DNA from: Symsagittifera roscoffensis
Taxonomy: Eukaryota; Xenacoelomorpha; Acoela; Convolutidae
Length of the DNA: 64,000 bases
NCBI RefSeq assembly: GCF_963678635.1
Contig: NC_087063.1
Location: 72,811,617-72,875,616 of the forward strand
Reading direction: 5' to 3'
The translations under genes were made by a program, and so were the position numbers. A model generated the notes under the pieces. The model was not told the DNA's origin, made no database searches, and saw nothing but the letters and a program-made list of their open reading frames with translations. Below are positions 23,029-33,721 of this stretch, one piece after another (the first letter of the stretch is position 1; every line of letters begins with the position of its first letter).

Positions 23029-23800
23029 CCACTATGGCAGCCAAGTACCAGAAAGCGATAGACAAGGATCGCTTCACCACCGGACAACGCGACAGGAAAA
23101 TGTTATTTGCCGAAACACCCAGTAACCAAGGTCAACAAGTGGATGAAAATGCGCGGAGTAGTAAACGCCCAATGCATTACCAAAGGAGTATCTAGTAACA
23201 GCAAGCTCCTAATTGGACAGGATCTCCTGGCGAACCTCACAGGAAATGTCATGCGATTTCCTGAAGACCAGGTTGCCATCTCAACAGACACAGAGGCCGT
23301 GTTCATGAACGACTTCCTTGAGACTGAAGATCAACGTTTCTACAAATACTATGGAAGGACGACCACGACAAGCCTTTCATCCACCAGTACACTTGCCCCT
23401 TCTTTGAAGCAACTGATTCAACTTGTGTTGACTGCTACGCTAGACATAATGGGACAGAGACCAAGCTACAAACTCCTCAGTTTAGTTCAAACCGTAGAAG
23501 AACTTCTATTGAGACGACCGCTTTAGAGCCGTCTCAACGCCTGTCGAAGCCATCAGACTGATGAACGTGTTTAGTCGTGAAGGTTTCAACTGACTAAGTG
23601 GACAGCTAATTCTAAAGAGTATTTGAGACCGTCGTAGAAAACAAAGTAGAAAACGGTGACAGCTTGAAATTAGACAAAAGATCTCACGAAAATGTACGAG
23701 GAATCAAATGGAAGCCCGAAAAAGATTTTCTCTTCGTGGAAGCCAAAAAGTTTTACACGACAAACTGAGCTCTTCGAACGCAAAGTACTGAAGTTTTTAT
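23029..23800 (+). pseudogene. BEL/Pao reverse transcriptase, second copy
   Basis: Motifs in order: MAAKYQKAIDKDRF, HPVTKVNK, MRGVVNAQCITKGVSSNS, LLANLTGNVMRFPEDQ, STDTEAVF, ETEDQRFYKYYGR, then after a frameshift SHENVRGIKWKPEKDFLFVE. The palm Asp region reads DTEAVF where the family has DIEAMF. Compared with the first copy it has fewer disruptions in 23107-23526. No intact polymerase is possible because of downstream stops and missing thumb. Confidence 0.7.
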
Positions 23801-23899
23801 TCAGTCTTCAATCAATTTGGAAAATCATGACTTTGCAGATAAGAAATCGGAAACACCTTCAACTAGCCTGGACTACTTTACCTGCCGTAGTAACAATCA

Positions 23900-24600
23900 G
23901 TACAGGAAAAAGTTTTCTTGACATGCAACTTCATGTCTCCAACGACGCCTCGGAGTGTGCCCTCGCATCAGTTGCCTTTTTCAGGATCACCTACGACAAC
24001 ATCCTGGTGGAAGTAAAATTCATCATCGAAAAAGTGCGAGTAGCCCCCTCAAAATAGCGCCTTCTTCACCGTCAACAAACTTTTTGCCAGAATTTTCAGA
24101 TGCATCGATATCAACCTCACCCACAGCCAATGTGAAGTCTTCATCCTTGACCAACGCTTTTGATTAGTGACTTCACGTCTCTCTGGGAGCTGGAAACTGT
24201 TTTTTTGTCTTCCTCACAACCAACCAAAAGAACTCAATTCACCACAGCCGATTCCAGGTCCTCGCATCAAAATTGCAACCCATTGTCTACAAGTCAGAAA
24301 ATTTGACTGGTCAATTATGCACCCCAGAAGCTTTTTTTTTCATGAAATGCAGCACAACTCTAACTTCAGGACACAACCTCAATTTGACATTTGACAGAAA
24401 AATCTACAACGACGCTAGTATTAAAATCTTTTGCACCAGTTTTTCAGCATTCATCACTGCCCCAATTGGATCAAAACTCCAGTTCACAGGACAGCAATTT
24501 GATCTTTATCAACGACATTCAACAGGAACAGAAGAGATTCCTGCCATTACACCTCAGCAACCCCAAACAATCACCTTCGCTCTTCAACATTGAATTTTTG
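23900..24600 (+). pseudogene. BEL/Pao RNase H (third occurrence) and following segment
   Basis: MQLHVSNDASECALASVAFFR then EKVRVAPSK: here the DAS of the RNase H active site is kept. The next 500 bases are a decayed continuation shared with 19200-19760. Confidence 0.65.
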
Positions 24601-24604
24601 TTCA

Positions 24605-25080
24605 TGTATCCTCTGTAGAAAGAGATTGTTACACTTTGAATCAATTTATTGTCGATTACTCCAAACTGTTAAAAACAAATTGATTCTAATCCAGTGCAAA
24701 GTACTTTGCGACAGTTTCCACAGCCTTCTGCTTATCTATTGTCTAAAATATGCTTGCTTAGCGTAGTCGAAAAAAAACGTAGCTAAATTTACTGCACAAA
24801 ATACGAGAGATGACACTTTGGATTAGAAATACGACAAATACGACAAAAAATTGCGAATGATTCAATACAAAATAGCATCAATAACTTCTGCAGTATCCGA
24901 AATTTTTGCCAGCGGTAGAACATAAGTCGAAACTTTTCGTTTTATTGTTTTATGAATCTTTTACACGCACTAATTTCTTCTTGAATGACGGGTATCTTAT
25001 GCTCATAAACGCCAAAATTATGACACAAATTAGATCTCAGAACAGAAAAACAACCAATTTGATTTTTTTTGCATTAAATT
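24605..25080 (+). other. BEL/Pao interior, unassigned
   Basis: AT-rich stretch between RNase H-linked and integrase-linked pieces; no motif readable. Confidence 0.3.
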
Positions 25081-25189
25081 CACGCCAGCAACTGACACTG
25101 TATTTAAGGGCACAGATGGAGCACCTTGCAAAAAGACTTCCGGGTTCTGCACTCAAGAAAAATTCTGAAATAAATTGTTTGTCAGTGCC

Positions 25190-26056
25190 TACCATGTCGC
25201 CGACTACGCCTAGAACCAGTTACGTCTCTTCTTGCCAGATTGCCAGTACAGGAAAAAAAATTACCATTTGCGTACGCTAGGAGTGCACAGCAAACTGTAC
25301 ACCCTGAAATGTGCAATTTTATCAACCCGGACAGCACTCTTCAAGCTCTTTGACACTACCTTGCACGACGTGGAAAACCAAACCTTATATAATGTGGCGG
25401 CGAAAAATGTTTAGTTGGAGCCAGCAGCGAACTGAAAAAACTTCTTCAGGAACTTTAGGAATCTAAGCATTTCGAAATTTTTGGATGTAATTGGAAGTTC
25501 AAACCTGGAGAAACCTGGTAAATGTTGGTGGAAACATTCAAGAACTCCCTTTACAAAGTTATTAGATCACGCACCCTCAATGACGACCCTTGTCAGCCTT
25601 CAACTGCGAAGTAGAATCAGTTACGAACTCTCCCCCTGACACACGTCTCATCTGACCCGACAGATACCGATCTTCTCATGTCCAATCATTTCCTGCTTGG
25701 ACGATCACCTGTGAACTTTTTTTTGGTTTATTTCAACCCGCGACGTCTTACAAACTTGACTTCACGAAAACACGCTTAGTTTTTTTATTTAGCAATTCTG
25801 GAAATGAGTTTTACTCAATTACACTCTTACACTCAGCCAGCGACTAAAATAGACAGTACACGCCGAAAACTTACAACCAGGAGATCAAGTCTGCATTCTC
25901 AAAGACCTCAAACCTCGCAGCGTTTAGCCCTCGGGACGGGAACTCTGTATGTTTCCCGGATTAGATGGAATAGTAAGATCTTGCGAAGTACAGACCAACC
26001 ATGGACGCCTCAAAAGACACTCTAGGAAAACCCCATTAGTTTTGAAGACCGACTGA
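25190..26056 (+). pseudogene. BEL/Pao integrase core and C-terminal domain
   Basis: Fragments in order: AVHLE-type segment near 25290, RRGKPNLI near 25365-25395, NWKF.PG near 25490, SNHFLLGRSPVNF at 25681-25720 (the PNHFLLGR motif is diagnostic of BEL/Pao integrases), then from 25865 LQPGDQVCILKD, GREL..FPGLDGIVRSCEV and KTPLVLK ending at TGA 26054-26056 (family: GD.VLL.DD.. P.GRV...PG.DG.VR.V.V...... RPV.KL). In-frame TAG at 25925 and several frameshifts. The second catalytic Asp region is degraded. Confidence 0.75.
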
Positions 26057-26283
26057 GCAGAAAATAAGTTTCATAAACTGCAACGTCATCAATGACAACA
26101 GAATAAGCTGCAGCAGAAAACTCGACAATTTACCATCAGTTCCATCAACTTAAAAATTTGATTACGGACAGCTTTTTGGCTACGACCACAACTACTGGCG
26201 ACACACGACTTGCTATCTACACAACTGATCTTATTTGCAACCCGCAAATGGGCCCGGTTTTGTTCTCGCCATTTTGGCGCACG

Positions 26284-26567
26284 TGACAAAAACATTACAA
26301 ACTAAAATAAAAAAATTTCCAAAAAGCAGCCACTTTATTTACAGTTGAAATCAATTTAATGAATCGTCAAATACAACTTCATCTAGCTTGGCAAGCAGAT
26401 TTAGTCATTCAGCTTAACAATTTTTTATGCTTTTGGCTATTAATTCAAATGTTTCATATAGATCTGCTTGTTTGCTAATGAACGATATGATACGTATAAC
26501 CTTATAAGAGCCCTCAATCGCCATCTCTCTTCTTCTCTGAGATACTTAGGATTGATACGGTTACTGT
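26284..26567 (+). repeat. BEL/Pao 3' LTR-like end
   Basis: Begins TGACAAAAACATTAC and aligns with the 5' end block by block (see 18570-18831). Strong divergence between the pair points to an old insertion. Confidence 0.6.
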
Positions 26568-26639
26568 CCGCCAAAATCTTTTATTGGCCCTCTCGTTATT
26601 CTTTCATTATGCTCCCGGGTCGAGATCCCGGTCAAAAAC

Positions 26640-26800
26640 TGCTCAAGATATGAGCGGTTGAGCGGTTTTCCAGCAAGATTTGAGGAGTTTGAGCGGTTTG
26701 GGCAATTTTTTTTTTGAAAAACTGCTCAAACCGCTCAAATCTTGCTTAAAAAACCGCTCAAACGTGCTTGCGGTGATTTCTGAACGGTTTTTCAAGCACT
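26640..26800. repeat. Foldback repeat of GAGCGGTTT / AAACCGCTC motifs
   Basis: GCAAGATTTGAGGAGTTTGAG is followed 30-60 bases later by its near-complement ...CTCAAACCGCTCAAATCTTG, giving a long imperfect hairpin around a T-rich centre. The motif AAACCGCTCAAATCTTGCT also occurs at 29040-29062. Confidence 0.7.
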
Positions 26801-26997
26801 GATTAAAACTGATTAAAACCATCAAAAGGCCTGGAAAGTTAATGTTACGCTAAGATGCAGTTGAAATACTATCTACAATTTAAAAAATGTGCTTAACCGT
26901 TCTCAACTTAAGCAAGATTTTTTTCGATGTCTAGACGAAAAACAATGTGAGTGACGTTTTTCACAGGCTCGAGCAAAAATACCAGTGGAAGTTAAAT

Positions 26998-27039
26998 ATG
27001 TATGCGTATGTATGTATGTATGAAAGTATGTATGTATGG

Positions 27040-27072
<33 letters not shown>

Positions 27073-27280
27073 TGTATGTATGTATGTATGTATGTATGTA
27101 TGTATGTATGTATGTATGTATGTATGTATGTATGTATGTATGTACGTATGTATGTATGTATGTAGGTATGTATGTATGTATGTATGTATGTATGTATGTA
27201 TGTATGTATGTATGTATGTATGTATGTATGAATGTATGTATGCATGTATGTATGTATTTATGTAAGTACGTATGAATGAA
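26998..27280. repeat. (TATG)n microsatellite
   Basis: About 65 units of TATG with scattered substitutions. Open frames here (YVCM or YIHT repeats on both strands) are artefacts of the tetranucleotide. Confidence 0.98.
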
Positions 27281-27364
27281 TTTACCGTATCCTTTGTGTT
27301 TTTCGGATTGCGGATTCAGCAAATTTACCTATTTTTGGAGCGATTTTGAGCAGAAGAAGCTCAA

Positions 27365-27475
27365 AGAAAAGTAGCAATGTTGCGAAGTCCGCGACAAATC
27401 TGATTTTGGCCAGTTGCGGAATCCGTTTACAATGCACAGAACGCACAGTTTGACCTCGTAATGTTGTCTGTTTCA
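27365..27475. repeat. Dispersed copy of the right end of the 15.7-16.9 kb inverted-repeat element
   Basis: AAAGTAGCAATGTTGCG...GACAAAT.TGATTTTG..C.GTTGCGG and ACGCACAGTTTGACCTCGTA match 16825-16922 with about ten differences. The other end of this copy is not seen. Confidence 0.7.
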
Positions 27476-27597
27476 TTAATTTTAGCGATCTCGATTCGAC
27501 CATTTACAAGTTTCTGGATGGTTAATTTTTTTTTAATATTGTTGTTACGTTAGTTTTGGAAAGTTACAAAGTTTGAGTTTCCTAAGTTAATTCGGTC

Positions 27598-28038
27598 CCC
27601 GGGTTGACCAAAAATGCTAGTCATACAGTTTTCATATATGGAAAAATGTTAATCATACACTTTTCATGCAATTCCATAAGTACAGAAAATTGCATGAAAG
27701 GTCTATGATTAGTTTTTTTTCAAATATGGAAATTGTATGACTAAAATTTTTCCATAAACCAAAAATATCGATTTTTTACATTTTAATTTTTCAAAATTTA
27801 TTGGTTCTGTTCGTATATGAAAATTGTATAATTAGCATTTTTTTTTTGACAAAACATTTTTCCTTTTTATGTAGTACGATAAACCAAATTTTAAGCTAAA
27901 ACAAGAGAAAAGTTTTTTGAAAATTCGACGACACCATTTTAGCAAATTGTATGAAATTTGTATGATTAGTATTTTTTCATAGACTTAGTTTATGGAATTG
28001 TATGATTAGCATTTTTGATCTATGAAGGTCAACCCGGG
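27598..28038. mobile_element. MITE/foldback element with CCCGGGTTGACC inverted ends
   Basis: CCCGGGTTGACC at 27598-27609 and its complement GGTCAACCCGGG at 28027-28038. Just inside both ends is AAAAATGCTARTCATACARTT. The sub-motif ATGATTAGCATTTTT recurs internally on both strands. There is no coding capacity. A shorter related structure (GGTTGACC near 28066, GTCAACCC near 28213) follows immediately. Confidence 0.65.
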
Positions 28039-28342
28039 TCTGTGCCAACAAGTTCAGAGATGGCAGGTTGACCATTAACCAGTTTTACGAGCTTCTTAAC
28101 TACTTTCTTGACTTTTTGCTTTGACAGGAGAACTTTTTTATTGAAAACAATACTAGTCGTACAGTTTTTGTACAACGGGAAGTATATGACTAACATTTTC
28201 GGCGAGGGGTTGTCAACCCGCGTAATAGGCATGGGGAAATAGAGCAATTATCTAATAAACTTTTCAAAGATCGATTGAACGAGTGACGTCTTTTTTCTAT
28301 GTTGATGACCCATTACTAGTTTGTTTTGAATATCTCAGAAAG

Positions 28343-28370
28343 TATGTATGTATGGATGTATGTATGTCTG

Positions 28371-28412
<42 letters not shown>

Positions 28413-28470
28413 TGTATGTATGTATAAATGTAAGTGTATTTGTATCTATTTATGTACGTATGTGTGTGTG
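28343..28470. repeat. Second, shorter imperfect (TATG)n microsatellite
   Basis: TATG units with GGATG, TCTG and TATA interruptions. Confidence 0.9.
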
Positions 28471-28937
28471 TATAGATCTTCAAAAGGCCAGTTCTTCAAT
28501 GACTCGTTGCAAACTATCGGCCAGGTCTTCAAGAATTGTGAAGTTTTTTTAAACTCTTCAATCATGGTTTTTGGATTTGACCAGAAATGGTTTTAATGGT
28601 CTACTTAATCAGAGAGACGACGTGGAAGAAACCTGTAGCTTGGAGCAACATAAATTAATGGACTAATTCGAAAATAGCCCTGCGTTTTACGAGAACAGCT
28701 CGCTCTTAATTGTTAAATGTTTTTAAGGAATTCTATTTCATCATCATTTTCTGTTGTAAATCATAAATCAATACTTAGTGCACATAAAAAGACGGTCATG
28801 TTTTGCAACCTCTAGAAACAAAAAAGATACCTTAGAATGGCACAGCATATTGCACTGCTTAGCTTCTCGACCAAGGAGAAATACGACACTTAAAAAAAAA
28901 TTCCTGAAAATTTAACTCTAATAATTCTTCATTCAAA
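28471..28937. other. Interval with nothing recognised
   Basis: No coding or repeat signal seen between the microsatellite and the foldback repeat. Confidence 0.4.
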
Positions 28938-29066
28938 TCTTGCGCGGTTTTTGAGCGGTTTTTTAGATAAACCGTTCAAAAACCGCTCAAACCGCACGTT
29001 TTGTAGCAAGATTTTGAGCGTAATTGTCTTAAAAAACCGCTGAAACCGCTCAAATCTTGCTTCGAA
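28938..29066. repeat. Foldback repeat, second copy, with an 18-base-arm hairpin
   Basis: GCGGTTTTTGAGCGGTTT (28944-28961), 7-base loop, AAACCGTTCAAAAACCGC (28969-28986): one mismatch in 18 pairs. It is followed by AAACCGCTCAAATCTTGCT, shared with 26640-26800. Confidence 0.75.
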
Positions 29067-29400
29067 TCAGGTGAAAAATCTCGACTCGGGCTGCCTTTAG
29101 AGAATTAGACAGTGCCACCCTTCTAGACTAGCCATTAGCCATTTCTGTTTTCCCATGAGATATGGTCAATATGTTTTGCATGTTTTGTTTTTCAACTTCA
29201 AAAGTCAGCACTTTGCAAGTGAAGAAGCCCCCTTGGAAAAGTTTCAGCTATTTGCAGGTAGAAATTATTCAAACTGGTAATAAAAATTACAACATGAATA
29301 ATTTTTTCGAAAGTGCAGAATTGAGAAACAGTTGGAAAGATCAACATCATGAATGTTAAAAATTAAATGAACTCAGAGAGAACGTGAACTTGAGAGTGTG

Positions 29401-29730
29401 TTAACAGCACTTCCCTCTTCGTCTTGCGGTAATCCTCTTTCTAGCTTTCGAAGCAGACGAGCCTCCTCCGCCAATATTCGTGATTTTTTTCTTCTCTCCA
29501 AACGTCAGGGTCAGTTTCTCCTGAGGCAGCAGATTTTTCCCCTCCAAGAGATTTTGTTCGTTTACGACAGGATTGATAACTGGCATGTAAAACTGTAATA
29601 TGGTAACTGTCAGATGCAATGCCATCAGAATGCCCTCTTCTATCATCAGATAAAGGCTCGAACCGGGCAAAAAAATATAGAAATAACAGAAAAGAAAAAA
29701 AAACTTGGCCACACCAACTGACACGTTCAA
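29401..29730 (-). CDS. Unrecognised small open frame with hydrophobic N-terminus
   Basis: 109 codons from ATG to TAA. An N-terminal hydrophobic run (FFFLFCYFYIFLPG) and a second (LMALHLTVTILQFYMPV) are followed by a Lys/Arg-rich tail (SKARKRITARRRGK). An alternative frame over the same bases is open for 99 codons, which weakens the case. No homologous family is recognised. It lies between repeats with no neighbouring exon. It could be a chance open frame or an exon of a host gene. Confidence 0.2.
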   Translation of the reverse strand: MNVSVGVAKFFFLFCYFYIFLPGSSLYLMIEEGILMALHLTVTILQFYMPVINPVVNEQNLLEGKNLLPQEKLTLTFGEKKKITNIGGGGSSASKARKRITARRRGKCC

Positions 29731-29916
29731 TGAATTTCACCGCTCAGCTTACTAAAAAAGTTAATTGGTTTTTCATAATTGTATTGTTTTCAATTTATTG
29801 TCAAAAGAGAAGAAAATGTGACAACGAAAAAAAAACTGTTGAATTTTGCTATACAAAAAAAATAGTTACATAAATATATTCCTCATGACTATGAACCTAA
29901 TTTTCAATTTAGTATT

Positions 29917-30221
29917 CTAATTTCATTCCACGTAGGGATGTTAATGATATTTGATTCTGCTCCTGAGTCGATTAAAAAATCAATTTCAAGGTCTGGTGGT
30001 TGAAATTCTTTACTTTTTGGGCTCTCTAAGAGAAATGGGATTGTCCAAATTTTTTCTATTGGTTGTTCTTTTTGAATGTTTTGATAAAAATGATTTATAT
30101 TTGAGCATTGTGTTCTATCTTTTTTATCGGGTTTAGTTACAGTATTGATTTTATTTACTTCTTGATTGTCTCGTGAATTATTATTAGTTGCTTCTATATA
30201 ATAATTATTTATAAGTTCCAT
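29917..30221 (-). pseudogene. Copy A: start of pol with aspartic protease motif, truncated
   Basis: Reads EIDFLIDSGAESNIINIPTW; the D-S-G triplet (29961-29969) is the retropepsin active site. The frame is cut at the edge of the copy, about 10 codons after the motif, so no functional fold is possible. The upstream linker is acidic and Asn-rich. Confidence 0.75.
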
Positions 30222-30399
30222 TTGAATTTCATATATATGTGAGCTGTTATGATAGGTTTGTTGTTATGATAGGTTATGATAGGTTCATAGTCATTTTCGA
30301 CTGTTATCATATTTACTGACATGGTGTTGTCTGTATCACTTTCAGTATTGTGGATTCACAATTAATGTGATTTAATTGTATTTCATTAGTTTCTGTGTT

Positions 30400-32100
30400 A
30401 TCAACACCTGGAGGGTCTGAAAATGTTTCTTCATTTGCCTGTACTTGATTTATTTGTCGTTGATGCTTTGGTGTGTTATTTCTATATCGATGTTGAGAAT
30501 CGGGGTAACGGTTATTATTCCTATGAGGTGACTGGGAATAATTTCTGTATCTATTGTTGTAACTTGAATTTCGATTTCGTGAATTATTTTGTGATCGATT
30601 TTGGTAGTTGTCATTTGATCAATGGTAGTTTGATCTATTGTATCAATTAATTCCTGATCGATTGTTTGGGTAATTCTGATTTCGATTATTTGAGTAACTT
30701 CTGTTTCTATTGTTTGAATAGTTTTTATTTCTGCTGTATGATGAGTTTCGTGATCTGTCATTGGAATAGTATCTATTCCTTGAATTTGACTGGGAGTTTG
30801 CTCGAACAAATTGTGATGTGTTTGAATTTGATCGAGGATAGTTATTTCGACTATTTGATCGGCTATGTCTGTTTTGGGAGAAATTTCGTGAATTTCTTTA
30901 TTCAGGTGATCTACCTCTATAACTAGAGTTATATGGTGATTGATTTCTGGAATAATTTGGAGTATTTGGAAGTGGTTTTCCAGAGCTATTATTACTGTGT
31001 ATATTTTTGTTTGGTAGGTTTTGATCTTTTTTCATATATTGATAGAATGATTTATTTGGTTCTTTGGGCTTTTGTGGTTTATTCTGATTATCCTGTTGTT
31101 TTTGTCTACATGCTGAAATACTGTTTCCGTATCGTCGGCAATAATTACACCATTTTTTGAAAGATGGTTTACCTTTAAAATTTGGGTTACTTTCATAAAT
31201 GTTTAGAATTTCAGCGATCTTTTTAGATAGGTCTTTATCTGGTTGTTGTATATTATTTATATGTGTAGTATTTGTTTCAATGTGATTAACATACTGTAGT
31301 TTTAGATTTTCTTTTTCTTCAAGTTTCATTGTGATTTCTGCTTGTTCTAGTTTATCTACTAGTTTTCTAAAATCTAAATCTGGTTCTCGAATTGAGGAAG
31401 GATGAGATGCTGTTTTCTTTATTGCTATTTTCCTCAGTAGAGGTGTTAAGGTAATCATTAAAATTTCTGTCTTTTTTGTGTTTTTGTAATCATGTGTATT
31501 AAGTGAATATGATTTTCGAACTAGTGTTTCGTTTCTAACTGCTAATTGTTTAATTGTTTCATTTGGTAATCTGCGAATTTCATTACATAAAACTCTTTGA
31601 TGTTGTTTGTTTCTTTCAGAATCAAAAATTTTTGAAAATTCTTGCGTGAATCTTTTCCAATCTGGTTTTATATCAATAGGTAGTACTGAAAACCATTTTT
31701 GGGCTGCGCCATCTAGTGTAGTTTGTATTAACGCGGTGCGTCTGTTTATCCAATTTTGATGAAGTGGTGTATTAATTGGTTCAGGTCCTATATTCAAGAT
31801 TTAATTAGCTGTGACTGCATTTAGATAATCTTCTACTGAGTATTCAGGGTCTGTTCCTGTGAATACCATCAATGGTTTATTTGATGTTATTGATGATCCT
31901 CCCATGAGATATGGGTTCATCGTCATTTGTAGTGATTCTGCGGTGTTTGGTATTTGGGAGAAGTTTGTAAGTTGATTTTTTGTAACTTCATGTTGTTGTA
32001 AGTAATATGGTAATGTTATTTCATTTTGCATTTGATTTGGTTGGTAGGAATGCATTGTCATTGGGTTTTGTGATTGTATAGGTTAACAGAATTGTGTATT
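30400..32100 (-). pseudogene. Copy A: Gag central and nucleocapsid region
   Basis: Capsid-like part: FTGTDPEYSVEDYLNAV (near 31840), TTLDGAAQKWFSVLP and WKRFTQEFSKIF, the pattern of the Retrotrans_gag family. Then comes a zinc-knuckle C-x2-C-x4-[H]-x4-C near 31108-31149, where the His is Asn (CNYCRRYGNSISAC), followed by a long Arg/Ser/Asn/Tyr-rich basic tail. One in-frame TAA at 31801-31803 (a Leu codon in copy B) and a TAA at about 30898 (a Gln codon in copy C) interrupt it. The gag frame runs on into the pol linker (TPKHQRQINQVQ), so no frameshift is needed to join gag and pol. Confidence 0.8.
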
Positions 32101-32819
32101 CCTTGAGTTTGGTATATGCATTGGTTGTTGAATTTGTGTATCTGTTTGATTTTGTGGGTAAATTTTTGTATTTCGGGATCGTTGAGGTTGTCGTGATTTT
32201 TGTTTGCAATATTCTTGTGTATACGGTGCAAAAATATTGGGTTGAAAATAGTCATCATCATCTGATGATAAATAATTTGAATAATAAGGTGTTTGTTGTT
32301 TATTTTTATTTTGTTGGAAAAATGGGTAATTTTCACTGTGATCTTGTGGCGGGTGTGAAATATTTTGGAAATTTACCGAATTGGGTGATGTATTTGGATG
32401 TATTATTATTTTTTCGTAGGGGTTGATTTGTTCTTGACGGATTTACGTAATTATAATCGTGTTCTGCAAAGTTGCTTCTTGTGATTGTTCTTGGTAGTTT
32501 TGGCAGTTTTGTCATCGGTCTATATGTCTGGTAATCCATATGTGAATATTGAGGGGCAACCGAGGGTTTAACGGTTGACTGCAAGGTTATTTATGGTAGT
32601 GTTGTATTTGTATTTCTTGGTGTTGGAAGATTCGGATGTACGGTGAAATACTCTGTTGTGTAGTTGTTGTTGTTGTATGTACTATTTCTTCATTTATGAA
32701 GTGTGATGGTGTTTGAATATCTTGCTGTGTAAGATTTCTAGTTTCATTGAGGTTTTCGTGGTGTATGACTGTTGAGTTTAAACTGTTGTTTTGTGTGTCA
32801 GGTAGAAATGTATTTTTAA

Positions 32820-32975
32820 AAGTGTTGCATCAATTGTTATTGGTATTATTTTTACGTAATCTGGGTGCATAGATATTGTATTTAATGTATTTAAAGGTGT
32901 TGCATCAATTGTTAATGGTATTATTTTTACGTAATCTGGGTGAATTGATATTGTATTTATTGTTTGACTGGAGAT
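32820..32975 (-). repeat. Copy A: 75-bp in-frame tandem duplication in gag
   Basis: GTTGCATCAATTGTTAAT..TATTATTTTTACGTAATCTGGGTG occurs with c at 32828 and 32903 (75 bases, 25 codons; DYVKIIPLTIDAT repeated). Copy B has a single unit at 54227-54300. Confidence 0.9.
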
Positions 32976-33130
32976 GTCAACTGGGATGTTTAGGAATAGT
33001 GGGTGAGACCATTCAGGGTCCCAAACGTAATCTGATTGTTCTGCAATAACAGTGTCGTCATTTGTGCTTTGAGGTCTAAAAGTTTTCCTTGCTTGTTCAA
33101 TTAAATCAATGTTATGTGTAAAATAATCAA

Positions 33131-33721
33131 TTATAACCCTAGTATTTTTTGTAAATCATTTTTAGTGTTTTGTGAAACATCATTATTGGTAAAGCTTTCA
33201 CGAACTGCGTTTAAAAATGCTGAAAATGCGGCAATTTCGGTTCTTACTTTTGTGTGTTTTGACGTTTGGGGTGGTGATGTGTTTGGAGCTTCTGTTCTTT
33301 CTAGTATAGACAAATAAGTATATATTATTGCAAAAACTTCGTTGGTGAATATCGAATTTGCTCTCTGTGAGTTATGATATTGTATGCTTTTGATGTATTC
33401 TGTGAATACATTAGAAAATTCTAAATCAAAATCGTCTGTTTGAATAATATACTTATTATATGGTCTTGTGGTACTGATTTCTATGGTGTATATTCCATAT
33501 TGTTGTGTCAGGTGACATATTTCTTTTGAATAATGTTCTACAATTTGTCTTTTGATTTTTACATCTGGAAATTCTGTTTCACATGGACTGATTCCTGGTT
33601 CAAACAAAATTATAAGTAAGTTTCTGCAAAATCGTGTTTGTCCTTTATCATTTAGTGAATTTATAATACAGAGAAAAACTGTCTCTTCATCTGGACTTTC
33701 GTCACTTTGGGTGTTGCTCAT
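33131..33721 (-). pseudogene. Copy A: Gag N-terminal region
   Basis: Open for 196 codons from ATG (MSNTQSDESPDEETVFLCI). Acidic start, then a mixed helical-looking region (TEYIKSIQYHNSQRANSIFTNEVFAIIYTYLSIL). No known domain recognised, but it is the first long frame after the leader and is matched, more broken, at 54480-55065 in copy B. It ends in a frameshift relative to copy B rather than a natural stop, so the original product was one longer Gag. Confidence 0.6.

Larger units (their letters stand above)
21963..24050 (+). repeat. Internal tandem duplication in the BEL/Pao pol region
   Basis: CCACTATGGCAGCCAAG occurs at 21964 and 23030 (offset 1,066), and sequence downstream of each is closely similar through RT into RNase H. 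The first unit is 21963-23028. The second starts at 23029, exactly where the first unit's RNase H (...FFRIAYDK) breaks off. In the second unit about 93 bases before RNase H are missing (offset falls to 973). Confidence 0.9.
18570..26567 (+). mobile_element. BEL/Pao LTR retrotransposon, rearranged and defunct
   Basis: The two ends share diverged LTR-like sequence (18570-18831 and 26284-26567). Between them, plus-strand fragments match BEL/Pao Pol: the segment before RT, RT, RNase H and integrase with its C-terminal domain. Frames are broken throughout by stops and shifts. RNase H-like sequence appears three times and RT twice because of internal duplications. An out-of-order RNase H piece lies next to the 5' LTR, where gag should begin. 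No intact gene remains. Confidence 0.8.

Noticed and set aside
26610-26635. CCGGGTCGAGATCCCGG, resembling a tRNA T-arm
   Set aside because: The loop lacks the standard TTC start and no other tRNA arm is present; it is a short palindrome.
26903-27322. Open frames of YVCM or YIHT repeats on both strands
   Set aside because: Pure translation of the (TATG)n microsatellite.
29401-29740. Membrane-protein gene on the minus strand
   Set aside because: Kept only as a low-confidence entry: two frames are open over the same bases and nothing similar is recognised.
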